Shown: one piece after another, positions 45,809 to 56,951 of the stretch
How positions within the stretch are numbered: the first letter of the stretch is position 1
Layout of the letters: every line of letters begins with the position of its first letter
Origin: Chloroflexota bacterium
GTDB taxonomy: Bacteria > Chloroflexota > Anaerolineae > Aggregatilineales > J027
Assembly: GCA_024434115.1 (NCBI GenBank)
Contig: QMIT01000008.1
Location: 1-64,000 of the forward strand
DNA: 64,000 bases
Reading direction: 5' to 3'
Translations under genes and position numbers: made by a program
Notes under the pieces: model-generated
The model's database searches: none
What the model was told of the DNA's origin: nothing
Seen by the model: only the letters and a program-made list of their open reading frames with translations

Positions 45809-46783
45809 TTAGGAAAGGAACTCGTTCAAGACAAGCTGCTGGGCGGCGAGCGCGTCTTGGTGATCTTGAGCAGTTTGGAGGGCCTTGAGGTCAATGCGAT
45901 CTAGGATAGCATCCAAGCGACGAATTGTGTTCAAACTGGCACGGGCGGCCCGCACAGGGTCTTCACGGAAGGGGAATTGATCGAGTAAGATGGGGTCTTT
46001 CCAGCCGATTTTGCGAAGTGCCAGCATATATTCCAGCGATTCAATTAAATGCACCGACCCAACCGCCATATCATCGTCCCATTCGCGCCAATTGTCATTA
46101 ATTTCCACACTGGTCAGCTTGCCAAACCGATGCGCGAGTTGCACCGCTTCGGCAGGGGTTTCTTTGGCAAAAAATGAATGACCCACGTCCATGACAATCC
46201 CCACATTTTGAACCCCCATATCCTGAATCGCCAGCAGCGTCGTGGCGACATTGCAGAACGGAGTAATGTGGGTGCGTGGTTCTTTAAATTTGCATTCAAT
46301 CGCAAATTGCAAATCAGGCGCAAATTGAGCCAATTCACGCACCGCACTAACCGAATAATCCCACAATTGGGCGTAATCAGCTTGGAAGGGATAATCATAG
46401 CCATCCTGACCGGGCCAGAACTTCACATATTTGGGATTTAACTGGCGGGCCACATCAATCGCCGCCTTGCACCGATCAATCGCCTTGCGCCGCACACTGG
46501 CATCAGGATTGGTGAACGCCCCGCGTCCATATTCCTGCATATAAATATGAGGAGTCACAGCATAGGCACGGAGTTTGGCCTTATCAAACGCATCTTTGAT
46601 CTGCTGTACAGTGATGCCGTCGCCAAAGGGATAATTGATGTCCACCACTTCCAATCCCCCCACCGATCCGGCAAGGGCAATCGCTTCAAGTGTATTGACG
46701 GGTGGGCCATAAGCATCCGCTGCATAACGATCCACAAATTGACCAAACATCCACAGGCCCGCACCGAATCTCAAATTTGACAT
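45809..46783 (-). CDS. Xylose-isomerase-like TIM barrel sugar isomerase/epimerase (candidate D-apiose isomerase)
   Basis: 324 residues from the ATG at 46783 (AAGGAA at 6 nt); another ATG at 46816 directly abuts the kinase stop. AP-endonuclease-2/xylose-isomerase fold: RFGAGLWMFGQFVDRYA, LEVVDINYPFG, YVKFWPGQDGYDYPFQ, FAIECKFKEPRTH, VGIVMDVGHSFFAKETP, VEINDNWREWDDDMA, and ILLDQFPFREDP. The metal ligands of the fold (Glu in IECK, Asp/His in MDVGHS, Glu in VEIND) are visible. As last gene after an FGGY kinase and split transketolase, it fits D-apiose isomerase, giving D-apulose. Enzyme specificity is inferred from context. Confidence 0.8.
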   Translation of the reverse strand: MSNLRFGAGLWMFGQFVDRYAADAYGPPVNTLEAIALAGSVGGLEVVDINYPFGDGITVQQIKDAFDKAKLRAYAVTPHIYMQEYGRGAFTNPDASVRRKAIDRCKAAIDVARQLNPKYVKFWPGQDGYDYPFQADYAQLWDYSVSAVRELAQFAPDLQFAIECKFKEPRTHITPFCNVATTLLAIQDMGVQNVGIVMDVGHSFFAKETPAEAVQLAHRFGKLTSVEINDNWREWDDDMAVGSVHLIESLEYMLALRKIGWKDPILLDQFPFREDPVRAARASLNTIRRLDAILDRIDLKALQTAQDHQDALAAQQLVLNEFLS

Positions 46784-46816
46784 AGGGAATTCCTTTTCTA
46801 TTTCTTCAGGCTCCAT

Positions 46817-48295
46817 TTACAAAACGCGCTGCACGGCTGCTTTCCAGCCCGCGTAATAATCCTGCACCGCCGATGCCGCCATCTGTGGAACGTAATCTTC
46901 AAAATGATGGGGCAACCCTTCCAACGTGGTGGTTGAATCGTAAACCCCCATCCCCAACCAACCCGCCATGACCGCCCCCAACGCCGATAGCTCTGGCAAA
47001 CGGGAAGCACGCACCGTCATCTGGGTCATGTCGGCCACAAATTGCATCAAAAATTGGTTATGAATCATGCCACCATCGCCATAGATGTATTGCAAGGTAA
47101 TGCCTGCGTCGGCGGCCATCAAATCCAATACATCCCGAATCTGATAGGCAATGGATTCAAGGGCGGCGCGAACAATATGGTTTTTGGTGCTGGCGGCGGT
47201 CATACCCACAATCGCGGCCCGCGCATTCGGTTGCCAATAGGGAGCGCTTAACCCCACAAACGCCGGAATCAAATACACCCCACCGTTATCAGGCACGGCT
47301 TGGGCAAGCGCTTCCGTCTCTTGGGGGGATTCAATCAGTTTCATCTGGTCACGCATCCACGCAATCGTGCCGCCCGTGAAATTCGTGATGCCCTCAAACG
47401 CATAGGCGGGGCGTCCTTGATACACCCACCCCACCGTTGTAACGATGCCATTGGGGGAAAGTCGCATCCTATCGCCAATATTCAGCAGCACCGATGACCC
47501 TGTGCCAAAGGTAACTTTCGCCATGCCCGGCTGAAAACAGCGCTCGGCAAACAGCGCGGCCTGTGAATCCCCCATGACCCCACAAATGGGAATGGCTTTA
47601 TCCAACAGGCCACCCAATGTGGTCTCGCCAAATTGAGCCGTGCTGTCTATCACTTCTGGCAGGGCATGGTGTGGCACATGGAACAATTCACACAGGGTAT
47701 CGCTCCACGACAGACTATTGATGTCATATAACAACGTGCGCGAAGCATTGGTCTGGTCGCTGAAAAATGAGCGTCCTTCCGTCAGCCGATAAACCAAATA
47801 GGTATCCATCGTGCCCAGCAGTGCCGAGCCATTTTCAAGACATGCCCGAACTTCAGGCACATGTTCCAATAGCCAAGTGAGTTTGGAGGCAGGGAAATAG
47901 GTGTCAATTTTAAGACCCGTCAATTGTTGAACGGTCTCGCTGTGGCCCGCATTCATCAGTCGGGTACAATAGGATTCACCCCGTCGGCACTGCCACACAA
48001 TCGCATGATTCAGCGGTTGCCCCGTCTGGCGATCAAACACCACAATCGTTTCGCGCTGGTTGGTGATGCTGAGGCACAGCAGATCATTTTTGACCTCGGG
48101 GTGCTGCCGTAATAAATCGCCACATGCCCGCAGCATATTCTGGTAGATTTCTTCGGCGTCATGTTCAACCCACCCCGGCTGCGGATAATACTGCTGATGG
48201 TCAACCGCCGTCTTGCCTAGCAGTTCACCCTGCCCATTAAAAAGCATAGCTTTGGTCGAAGAGGTGGATTGATCTACCGAGAGAACGACACTCAT
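46817..48295 (-). CDS. FGGY carbohydrate kinase (candidate D-apulose kinase)
   Basis: 492 residues. N-terminal ATPase motif SVDQSTSSTKAMLFN, the glycerol-kinase-like ITNQRETIVVFDRQTGQPL with NHAIVWQCRRG, catalytic Asp in GVMGDSQAALFAERC, and the phosphate region KVTFGTGSSVLLNIG. The C-terminal motif is ESIAYQIRDVLDLMAADAG then YGDGGMIHNQFLMQF. It resembles glycerol kinase, but the operon context (sugar importer, mutarotase, isomerase, split transketolase) argues for a ketose such as D-apulose. The start overlaps the transketolase stop as ATGA. Confidence 0.85.
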   Translation of the reverse strand: MSVVLSVDQSTSSTKAMLFNGQGELLGKTAVDHQQYYPQPGWVEHDAEEIYQNMLRACGDLLRQHPEVKNDLLCLSITNQRETIVVFDRQTGQPLNHAIVWQCRRGESYCTRLMNAGHSETVQQLTGLKIDTYFPASKLTWLLEHVPEVRACLENGSALLGTMDTYLVYRLTEGRSFFSDQTNASRTLLYDINSLSWSDTLCELFHVPHHALPEVIDSTAQFGETTLGGLLDKAIPICGVMGDSQAALFAERCFQPGMAKVTFGTGSSVLLNIGDRMRLSPNGIVTTVGWVYQGRPAYAFEGITNFTGGTIAWMRDQMKLIESPQETEALAQAVPDNGGVYLIPAFVGLSAPYWQPNARAAIVGMTAASTKNHIVRAALESIAYQIRDVLDLMAADAGITLQYIYGDGGMIHNQFLMQFVADMTQMTVRASRLPELSALGAVMAGWLGMGVYDSTTTLEGLPHHFEDYVPQMAASAVQDYYAGWKAAVQRVL

Positions 48296-49251
48296 GTTAG
48301 CTGCTCCACTTGCAACAAGGCTTGGGCAGTTGCGGCTAATCCCTCAGCGGATATGCCATAGTGGTTAAAGATTTCGGCTTGGCTGCCTGTTACTGTATCC
48401 TCATCAGGGATACCCACAATCTTAAACGGCACATGATAGCCACCTTGCATCAATATCGAAGCACACGCCTCACCTAATCCACCAAAAACGCTGTGTTCCT
48501 CAACCGTGATAATAGCGTGGGTTTCGCGGGCCGCATGTTTAACCGCTTCGACATCAAAGGGCTTGAGGGTGTGCATACTGAGTACACGGCACGAAATTCC
48601 AATCCCCGCCAACCGTTCTGCCGCCAGCACCGCCGGAGCGACTGTCTCGCCACTGGCAATAAAGGTAACATCGCGTCCTTCCCGGAGTTGTATCGCTTTC
48701 CCGATCTCAAATGGGGTATCCGGGGTGTGCAAATTATAGACTGCCCGTTTCCCAAAGCGCAGATACAGCGGACGAGGATGATGCATCGCGGCTAAGACAG
48801 CCTGACGGGTTTCAAAGTTATCGGCAGGCACCATAATATCAATATTGTTGATGGTACGCAGCGCGGCAAAATCGTGCAGCGAATGGTGGGTCGAACCCAA
48901 TGCGCCATAACTGACCCCAGCGCTAATCCCGATGACGCGCACCGGATTGTTGGAATAGGCCACATCGTTTTTAATCTGTTCGAGGGCGCGGGTGGTCAAA
49001 AAACAGGCGGGTGAGACAGCAAACACCTTCTTCCCTGCTGAAGCCAATCCAGCCGACACCCCGACAAGGTTCTGTTCCGCGATACCCACTTCAATCAGTT
49101 GGTCGGGCAGGGTTTGACCAAACGGCACTAACTTACCCGACCCCCGTGAATCACTGGTGACAACCAGAATATTGGGGTCGTGTTGGGCTAGTTCTAAGAG
49201 GGTCGTCGCAAAGACATCTTGATTGGGTTTGCCGAGTACAAGTTCCATCAT
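48292..49251 (-). CDS. Transketolase C-terminal subunit (candidate apulose-4-phosphate transketolase B)
   Basis: 319 residues: the pyrimidine-binding and C-terminal domains of a split transketolase. The catalytic Glu lies in LIEVGIAEQNLVGVSAGLA; other blocks are FAVSPACFLTTRALEQIKND, GVSYGALGSTHHSLHDFA, and ITVEEHSVFGGLGEACA. It pairs with the N-terminal subunit encoded just upstream, with a 4-bp overlap. Two start ATGs in tandem (49251, 49248). In the described apiose route a split enzyme of this kind acts on apulose 4-phosphate and glyceraldehyde 3-phosphate to give xylulose 5-phosphate and dihydroxyacetone phosphate. Confidence 0.9.
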   Translation of the reverse strand: MMELVLGKPNQDVFATTLLELAQHDPNILVVTSDSRGSGKLVPFGQTLPDQLIEVGIAEQNLVGVSAGLASAGKKVFAVSPACFLTTRALEQIKNDVAYSNNPVRVIGISAGVSYGALGSTHHSLHDFAALRTINNIDIMVPADNFETRQAVLAAMHHPRPLYLRFGKRAVYNLHTPDTPFEIGKAIQLREGRDVTFIASGETVAPAVLAAERLAGIGISCRVLSMHTLKPFDVEAVKHAARETHAIITVEEHSVFGGLGEACASILMQGGYHVPFKIVGIPDEDTVTGSQAEIFNHYGISAEGLAATAQALLQVEQLT

Positions 49252-50084
49252 CCCACTGCCTTTAGCTTCACTTCTGCCAAGTTCAATTCCTCAATGGCCT
49301 TTACAAATTCCTCGTCGCTTGGGACGCGGTGATGCCATTTCACCGTATCTTCCATAAAGCTGATCCCCTTGCCTTTTACCGTGTGCGCGAGTATCAGATT
49401 TGGCTTATTGACGACAAACGGCACTTGCTCAAAAATACCCATCAGAGCCGTGATGTCATTGCCGTCCACATGCCGCACCGCATACCCAAAGGCCGTGAAT
49501 TTATCCTCAAGGGGTTCAAGGCCGTTGACTTCTTCGGTACGACCCGTGATCTGAAGGGTGTTGCGGTCAATAATCACCACCAAGTTATCCAGTTGATAGT
49601 GCGCCGCCGTCATGGAGGCTTCCCAGCTTGACCCCTCGGCCAACTCACCATCGCCTAACAGGGTATAGACACGATAACTGCGTCCATCTTTTTTGGCGGC
49701 GAGTGCTGTCCCGACTGCCAGCGAAAGGCCATGCCCCAACGCCCCGGTGTTTTGCTCAATACCCTGTACTTTGCGTGTCGGGTGTCCGATAAATTTGGAT
49801 TGATATTTATTGAGGGTCGCCAACGCCTCACGCGAATAAAAGCCCTTATCCGCTAGAACGGTGTACAGCGCCTCCACCGAATGGCCTTTGCTTTGAATGT
49901 AACGATCACGATTGGGGTCAGTGAAATTTTCGGGGCTGACATTTAGGACATGGTTATAGAGGACGTTCAAAATATCCACACAAGAGAGGCTTCCAGCGGT
50001 GTGCCCGGCCCCGCTCTGTTTAATAATTTCTAGGATTGTCCTGCGATAGGCCACTGACTTTAGCTGCAATGTTTGAACGTCCAT
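49248..50084 (-). CDS. Transketolase N-terminal subunit (candidate apulose-4-phosphate transketolase A)
   Basis: 278 residues: thiamin-diphosphate-binding half of a split transketolase. The cofactor motif LLGDGELAEGSSWEASMTAA with IIDRNTLQITG is intact, as are the His residues in GHTAGSLSCVDIL, QSKGHSVEALY and GALGHGLSLAVG. It contains VKGKGISFMEDTVKWHHRVP near the end. It overlaps the C-terminal subunit gene by 4 bp, so the two should be made in equal amounts. Split transketolases are common in sugar operons; the apiose assignment rests on neighbours. Confidence 0.9.
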   Translation of the reverse strand: MDVQTLQLKSVAYRRTILEIIKQSGAGHTAGSLSCVDILNVLYNHVLNVSPENFTDPNRDRYIQSKGHSVEALYTVLADKGFYSREALATLNKYQSKFIGHPTRKVQGIEQNTGALGHGLSLAVGTALAAKKDGRSYRVYTLLGDGELAEGSSWEASMTAAHYQLDNLVVIIDRNTLQITGRTEEVNGLEPLEDKFTAFGYAVRHVDGNDITALMGIFEQVPFVVNKPNLILAHTVKGKGISFMEDTVKWHHRVPSDEEFVKAIEELNLAEVKLKAVG

Positions 50085-50102
50085 CTTTCCTTATCTCCCG
50101 AT

Positions 50103-50522
50103 CTAACGCGCTTGGATTACCCCAATAGTCAGCAAAATACAGGCCCATGTGCGCTGTTCACCCGTTGCGATAACCAGTGCTGTATTGACCGAACGGGCCG
50201 CTTCATAAAAGGGGAATCGTCCTAATGTTTGAATTTCAACACCCGGCAATAATTGACGATATTCTTGAAAAATAGCGGGTTCTGGCCCATTATCCGGCGC
50301 GATGGCATGGGCCGCCTCAACGGGGATAGTCGCCGCCAAAACCCGCACGACATCCGTGACCCGCACCAAGCCGGGTGCTAGATTCAGATAAACCCGTTCC
50401 GCTGCCGGATGTGCCCCAGTGCTAAAGGGATAGTTGCTGTCGGCAATCAACACTACCGAGCCGTGCCCCGCCGAAGCGAGAGCTTTTAAAATCGTGGGGT
50501 GCAATAATTCGCCATGTATCAT
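50103..50522 (-). CDS. RbsD/FucU family sugar mutarotase
   Basis: 139 residues. Characteristic RbsD/FucU pattern: ILKALASAGHGSVVLIADSNYPFS at the start (His and Asp are active-site residues), then VLAATIPVEAAHAI, and the C-terminal FYEAARSVNTALVIATGEQR. The family interconverts pyranose, furanose or anomeric forms of ribose or fucose, and would speed entry of the imported sugar into the isomerase. It lies after a 150-nt structured gap downstream of the binding-protein gene and 18 bp before the transketolase. Confidence 0.9.
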   Translation of the reverse strand: MIHGELLHPTILKALASAGHGSVVLIADSNYPFSTGAHPAAERVYLNLAPGLVRVTDVVRVLAATIPVEAAHAIAPDNGPEPAIFQEYRQLLPGVEIQTLGRFPFYEAARSVNTALVIATGEQRTWACILLTIGVIQAR

Positions 50523-50571
50523 TTTTTATTCCCTGCAACAACATGCTATAACTTAGACTTCTGTAGTGTTT

Positions 50572-50611
50572 GGAGAGAGAGCTACTGTTAGTCAACCCTC
50601 TCTCCGGTAGC
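50572..50611 (-). repeat. Two mutually exclusive hairpins in the same gap
   Basis: GGAGAGAG (50572-50579) can pair with CTCTCTCC (50598-50605), while GCTAC (50581-50585) can pair with GTAGC (50607-50611). The pairings interleave, so they are alternatives or a pseudoknot. Confidence 0.4.
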
Positions 50612-50627
50612 ACTTAACTTGAGAAAA

Positions 50628-50661
50628 GTGCAGGTCGCTTTCTATCCAAAACGACCTGCAC
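50628..50661 (-). terminator. Intercistronic hairpin (attenuator or mRNA-stabilising) after the binding-protein gene
   Basis: GTGCAGGTCG (50628-50637) pairs perfectly with CGACCTGCAC (50652-50661). On the minus strand it is followed by TTTTCTC. It lies just after the binding-protein stop, so it may raise binding-protein mRNA over the downstream enzymes. Confidence 0.65.
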
Positions 50662-50674
50662 CCGACTCATCTAT

Positions 50675-52606
<1,932 letters not shown>

Positions 52607-52637
52607 CTACCACCCCCTTTCAAAAAGCGATGATGGA

Positions 52638-53702
52638 CTAGACATTACGTTTTTGAAGGCGTTGCTGGAATTGGTCAATCATGACTGCCAAGATGATTAC
52701 CACCCCTTTAATCACGGTCTGCCAAAACGAGCTAACGCCTTCGATAATCATCCCGTTACTCAATACACCAATCACAAAAGCACCAATAATTGTTCCACCA
52801 ATCGTGCCGCGTCCACCTGAGAGAGAGGTTCCACCCAAGACAACCGCCGCAATCGCATTTAGCTCAAAACTTTCACCCGTCGCGGGGTGCGCCGAAACCA
52901 ACTGCGAGGTGATAATCAACCCAACAATTGCTGCGCAAAAACCCGAAATCACATAGGCCATCAATGTGACCTGCTTGACCCGTACTCCCGAAAGTCGTGC
53001 CGCACGTTGGTTGCCCCCGATGGCATAAATTTGCCGTCCAAAGGGAGTTTTCATTGCAATAAATGTGCCGATAATCGCCAGCGCTGCCATAATCCAAATT
53101 GAATAGGGCAGTCCCAGCAAATCCCCCGCCCCCAATTTTGGAAAGCCCGTGTTCCCCAGTTCAGGATCACCGACCAGATTGGGGAAGGTTGCACCGCTGT
53201 TTCGCAGCAGAGCCAAGCCGCGTGCGATATAGAGCGTTCCAAGCGTGGCGATAAATGGGGCAACACTAAAGCGCGTCACCAATATGCCATTGAACATGCC
53301 GATCAACATCCCGCAGAAAATCGTCAGGCCCATCACAATCCAGATGTTGAAGTAGATCACAACATCAAACACCGAGAGCACAAGACCTTCGTTAATCAAT
53401 CCGCCTGCGACAATCCCACATAGGCCAACAATTGAACCCACCGAGAGATCAATCCCGCCTGTCAAAATCACATAGGTCATGCCAATGCCGAGAATGGCAT
53501 TAATGGCAACCTGCTTGGTCAAGATAATGAGGTTATTCGTCTGCATAAACGAATCGGAATAGATCGCAAAAAATCCGAACAAAATGAGCAGCGCAATAAA
53601 AGCCCGCAGTTGTAACAAGATGGCTTGTATTGGGGCGCGGTTTGGCTCTCCTGCTGTTTTGGCTGGGGTTGCAGCCGAGTTTTGAATATTTTCCATTTCC
53701 AT
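52638..53702 (-). CDS. Ribose-type ABC transporter permease
   Basis: 354 residues with about eight to ten membrane helices. RbsC/XylH-family blocks: AINAILGIGMTYVILTGGIDLSVGSIVGL, IATLGTLYIARGLALL, GRQIYAIGGNQRAARLSGV and AIAAVVLGGTSLSGGRGTIGG, the last near the ATPase-contact loop. It would form a homodimeric channel for the sugar captured by the double-domain binding protein. AGGAG lies 7 nt before the ATG. It starts 2 bp after the ATPase gene stop. Confidence 0.93.
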   Translation of the reverse strand: MEMENIQNSAATPAKTAGEPNRAPIQAILLQLRAFIALLILFGFFAIYSDSFMQTNNLIILTKQVAINAILGIGMTYVILTGGIDLSVGSIVGLCGIVAGGLINEGLVLSVFDVVIYFNIWIVMGLTIFCGMLIGMFNGILVTRFSVAPFIATLGTLYIARGLALLRNSGATFPNLVGDPELGNTGFPKLGAGDLLGLPYSIWIMAALAIIGTFIAMKTPFGRQIYAIGGNQRAARLSGVRVKQVTLMAYVISGFCAAIVGLIITSQLVSAHPATGESFELNAIAAVVLGGTSLSGGRGTIGGTIIGAFVIGVLSNGMIIEGVSSFWQTVIKGVVIILAVMIDQFQQRLQKRNV

Positions 53703-53704
53703 GC

Positions 53705-55261
53705 CTAAACTCCTGCTTTTACTAACTCATGACCAATAGCGGATGCCGCGACCAACGCCTCCTCAGTCGCTTCCGCACGCGATATTTCGGCGGTAATGCG
53801 ACCTTTTGACATGACCAAAATGCGGTCAGCCATTGCTAGGACTTCTTTTAATTCCGTTGAGACAAACAGCACACCCAAACCGCGTTGGGCAAGCTGCACC
53901 ATAATCGTAAAAATTTCTTCCTTAGCGCCAACATCAATGCCGCGTGTCGGTTCATCCATCAGCAGCACTTTGGGGGAGGTCAAGAGGGCTTTAGCAACCA
54001 CCACTTTCTGCTGATTGCCACCGCTGAGTGACCCAATGGGGTTATTACGATTGGATACCTTGATGGAGAGTTCTTCGATATGCCGCTCGACGCTGTTTTT
54101 CTCTTTACGCCCCGATAACACCACCTTTGAAAATAGGTGATTGCGTAGGCTTGCCAGCAGCATGTTATGGGCTACCGAAAGCGTCTGTACCAAGCCTTCC
54201 CGCTGGCGATCTTCAGGAATCAACATCATGCCACTTTGGATGCGCTCGCGGATGGATTTACCTTTTAGGGATTCGCCATAGAGCAAAACATCACCTGTCG
54301 CGTCAGGGTAGAGACCCATCAGAGTTTCAAAAAGTTCGGTGCGCCCGGCTCCCATCAGCCCATAAATGCCCAAAATCTCCCCTGCTCGCAACGAAAACGA
54401 TACATGATCGAGCAAATAGCCTTGTGCTTTGCCGGGGTGTGGCAGGGTTAAGTTTTCGACTCGTAGAGCATCATCCCGAATTTCATGGGCAGCCGGCGTA
54501 TACGCAGTCGCACTCCCCCGCCCCACCATATTTTCCACAATCCAGCGCAGATTGATTTCTGGCATCGGGGCGGATGCAATCAAATGCCCGTCACGCAGTA
54601 CCGTGATGTAATCGCCGATTTGAAGCAGTTCTTCAAGTTTGTGCGAGATATAGACAATCGAGACTCCCTGCGTTTTCAACTCGCGGATGACCCGAAACAA
54701 TACTTCAACTTCCGTATTGCTAAGGGCCGATGTTGGCTCGTCCATAATCAGAATCTGGGTATTGCGGGCCAGTGATTTCGCAATTTCAACAATTTGCTGC
54801 TGTCCAATCCGCAAATTTGACACGAGGGTACGTGGTTTAATCGGCTGCTCAAGGCGTTTCATCAACTCAACCGTTTGGCGTTCTTGCTCTCGATGATTCA
54901 CCAGCGACCCACCCACTGTCATTTCATGCGCCACAAAAATGTTTTCGCTGACATTGAGGTTAGGGAACAGGTTCAATTCTTGATAGATGATCCCAATTCC
55001 CAATGCCTCGGCTTCACGTGGTGACTTGGGAGCAATTTCTTTGCCATTCAGAATTAATTTACCGCTGGTGACTTGTTCCACCCCGGCAAGGATTTTCATC
55101 AAGGTGGATTTGCCCGCGCCATTTTCACCCACCAACACGTTCACCTTGCCGCGATAGATGTTGAAATCTACATCCTTAAGCGCCACCGTGCCGGGATAAA
55201 CTTTTTGGACTTTTTCGGCGTGCAGAATAATGTCATCTGTGATCGGTATGATTGGGTTCAT
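53705..55261 (-). CDS. Ribose-type ABC transporter ATP-binding protein
   Basis: 518 residues from the ATG at 55261; a TTG 36 nt upstream would overlap the DUF2291 gene and adds an unconserved stretch. Two fused ATPase domains. The first has GENGAGKSTLMKILAG, LRIGQQQIVEIAKSLA and ILIMDEPTSAL. The second has a degenerate Walker A (GLMGAGRTELFETLMG), SLSGGNQQKVVVAKALL and VLLMDEPTRGIDVGAK. This two-domain layout is standard for RbsA/XylG/MglA. It powers the permease encoded next. Confidence 0.94.
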   Translation of the reverse strand: MNPIIPITDDIILHAEKVQKVYPGTVALKDVDFNIYRGKVNVLVGENGAGKSTLMKILAGVEQVTSGKLILNGKEIAPKSPREAEALGIGIIYQELNLFPNLNVSENIFVAHEMTVGGSLVNHREQERQTVELMKRLEQPIKPRTLVSNLRIGQQQIVEIAKSLARNTQILIMDEPTSALSNTEVEVLFRVIRELKTQGVSIVYISHKLEELLQIGDYITVLRDGHLIASAPMPEINLRWIVENMVGRGSATAYTPAAHEIRDDALRVENLTLPHPGKAQGYLLDHVSFSLRAGEILGIYGLMGAGRTELFETLMGLYPDATGDVLLYGESLKGKSIRERIQSGMMLIPEDRQREGLVQTLSVAHNMLLASLRNHLFSKVVLSGRKEKNSVERHIEELSIKVSNRNNPIGSLSGGNQQKVVVAKALLTSPKVLLMDEPTRGIDVGAKEEIFTIMVQLAQRGLGVLFVSTELKEVLAMADRILVMSKGRITAEISRAEATEEALVAASAIGHELVKAGV

Positions 55262-55265
55262 CGCA

Positions 55266-55919
55266 CTATTCCCGAATCTCAATAGTGACCGGCACAATTT
55301 CGATTTCGCTGCGATCTACCAGCGTAAACGCCCCGTAGAAACTCAGCGTTTTGCCGGTGATGGTTTCAGGGTCAATTCCTGCGACTAAATCTTCCAAAAC
55401 CCGGTTTTTTAGGGCATTCGATACCTCAGCAAACTCGGTCTGATTGACAAAATCGTTAAATTTAATGAAACCAACTGCATCACGAACGGCATCATTTCGG
55501 CGGGGAATCAATGGCCCGACTAGCATTACGGCGTCGGCTGTGCCATCAAACGGCGCAAAATCGAGGCTTAGGGTGCCAATCCGCAAATCTACGGCATAAG
55601 CCAGCACTTTGGCTTCCCCATAGGTCATAAAGCTGTATGCCCCTGTACCAGACCGATGCCCATGATCTTGAATGGCCTTATTTTGATTCGCATTAATTTG
55701 GCCTAACAAATCGGTGATCTCGATGGCCTGTTCTTGAAAGGTCGGAATCAGTTGGCTATCCCAGATGCTCTCGACATATTGATTAGGGTTAAACCCAGCT
55801 TTGGCCTCTTTATCTTCCTCAAGGCTGCGAATGGTGGCGATTTTGCATGACAGGAGTGTCGTCATCAAAAGCACCAGTACCACGATTGATTTTCTTGAAA
55901 AAGGAACCCGATTAGTCAT
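55266..55919 (-). CDS. DUF2291 family predicted lipoprotein
   Basis: 217 residues from the ATG at 55919, which overlaps the regulator stop as ATGA; a longer frame runs into the regulator gene and is rejected. A hydrophobic signal ends in the lipobox LLSC. The body has KAGFNPNQYVESIWDSQLIP, GTGAYSFMTYGEAKVL, and FIKFNDFVNQTEFAEVSNAL, matching DUF2291 (a family found next to Rbs/Xyl-type ABC transporters). Its task is unknown; it may assist the importer at the membrane surface. It ends 4 bp before the ATPase start. Confidence 0.85.
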   Translation of the reverse strand: MTNRVPFSRKSIVVLVLLMTTLLSCKIATIRSLEEDKEAKAGFNPNQYVESIWDSQLIPTFQEQAIEITDLLGQINANQNKAIQDHGHRSGTGAYSFMTYGEAKVLAYAVDLRIGTLSLDFAPFDGTADAVMLVGPLIPRRNDAVRDAVGFIKFNDFVNQTEFAEVSNALKNRVLEDLVAGIDPETITGKTLSFYGAFTLVDRSEIEIVPVTIEIRE

Positions 55920-56872
55920 GAGAGATGCAATAACCTTTCCGCCGTAAACCGATCTGTAATCAGGATATTTATCCATTTTCCCTGTAGCGCCCCACGAATG
56001 GCCGTCGTTTTGTGCAGCCCCCCTGCCAGACCCACTGTTCGTTCTACACAGCGTAATTGATCTAAACTGATCGCAATCACACGGTCGGTTAGGCCTGTGC
56101 GAACAGGGTTTCCATTCGCGTCAAAAAATTGCAGGCAGATGTCTCCAACGGCCCCGGCGCTTTTCAGAAATTCCAACTCGTCCGTCGAAAATATATTCCC
56201 GCTGCTGGCAAGCATGTATGATGGTTCAACGCGACCAATGCCGACCAACGCCAACGTCATATGGTCAAATAAATCCACCACTGCTTTTACATAGGGGTCT
56301 TCCAGCAAAATTTGTCGGGCTTCCATCGAACCGACCACACCGGGGGCCAATAAAAAACGAGCGCTGCCATTTATTAAGCGGGACAAGCGTTCGTTTAGAC
56401 GATTGGCATGAATCGCGGCTTCAGGATTTCCCAAACCGCCTAGAATCTGGATGACCTGTGCATCTAATTTACGGGAAATGGGGTGCATCGCCTCGACCAT
56501 TTGCAGCAGGGTCGAACTCCATGAGGAAATGCCGATAATTTCATTCTTTTTGAGGGTACTTTCAACATAAAATGCGGCTGCCGCACCAATCGCCCGCTTA
56601 ATGTATTCGTCTTCATCCTGTAAACAATGAGCAATAATGACTTCTTTTAAGCCGAATACCACACGGAGTTCTTCCTCCAAATCAGCATAAACGCCGACAG
56701 GCATACTGACGGTAGTACGCACGATTTTTTCTTCTTCGGCACGTTTAAGGAGGCGTGAGATAGTCGCTTGTGACACATCCAGTTGTGCAGCAATTTCTGA
56801 CTGCTTCATCTGGCGTTCGTGATAGAGATGCGCGATTTTTGCCATCAAGCGCAGTTCTTCAAGCTGAGTCAT
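55916..56872 (-). CDS. SorC/DeoR-type sugar-responsive transcriptional regulator
   Basis: 318 residues. The N-terminal helix-turn-helix is clear: AKIAHLYHERQMKQSEIAAQ then VSQATISRLLKRAEEEKIV (about 10-50). The C-terminal SorC effector domain follows (GAAAAFYVESTLKKNEIIGI, VIQILGGLGN, LLAPGVVGS, ALVGIGRVEPSYML, GRV). It should bind a phosphorylated sugar and control the operon it heads. A promoter and a 40-bp palindrome lie just upstream, consistent with autoregulation. Confidence 0.92.
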   Translation of the reverse strand: MTQLEELRLMAKIAHLYHERQMKQSEIAAQLDVSQATISRLLKRAEEEKIVRTTVSMPVGVYADLEEELRVVFGLKEVIIAHCLQDEDEYIKRAIGAAAAFYVESTLKKNEIIGISSWSSTLLQMVEAMHPISRKLDAQVIQILGGLGNPEAAIHANRLNERLSRLINGSARFLLAPGVVGSMEARQILLEDPYVKAVVDLFDHMTLALVGIGRVEPSYMLASSGNIFSTDELEFLKSAGAVGDICLQFFDANGNPVRTGLTDRVIAISLDQLRCVERTVGLAGGLHKTTAIRGALQGKWINILITDRFTAERLLHLS

Positions 56873-56905
56873 CGCGGTTAGTCTTTAATTTAAACCCTTA
56901 GCTCA

Positions 56906-56945
56906 ATCTTGAATAAAAATTCATAACTGAAAATATATTCAAGAT
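56906..56945 (-). promoter_or_regulatory. Candidate operator palindrome for the SorC-type regulator
   Basis: ATCTTGAATA (56906-56915) and TATTCAAGAT (56936-56945) are perfect inverted repeats 20 bp apart. Between them AATTCA and TGAAAA half-sites repeat the TGAA/TTCA theme. It starts about 34 bp upstream of the regulator and lies where the transcript would begin. Confidence 0.75.
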
Positions 56946-56951
56946 CATTCA

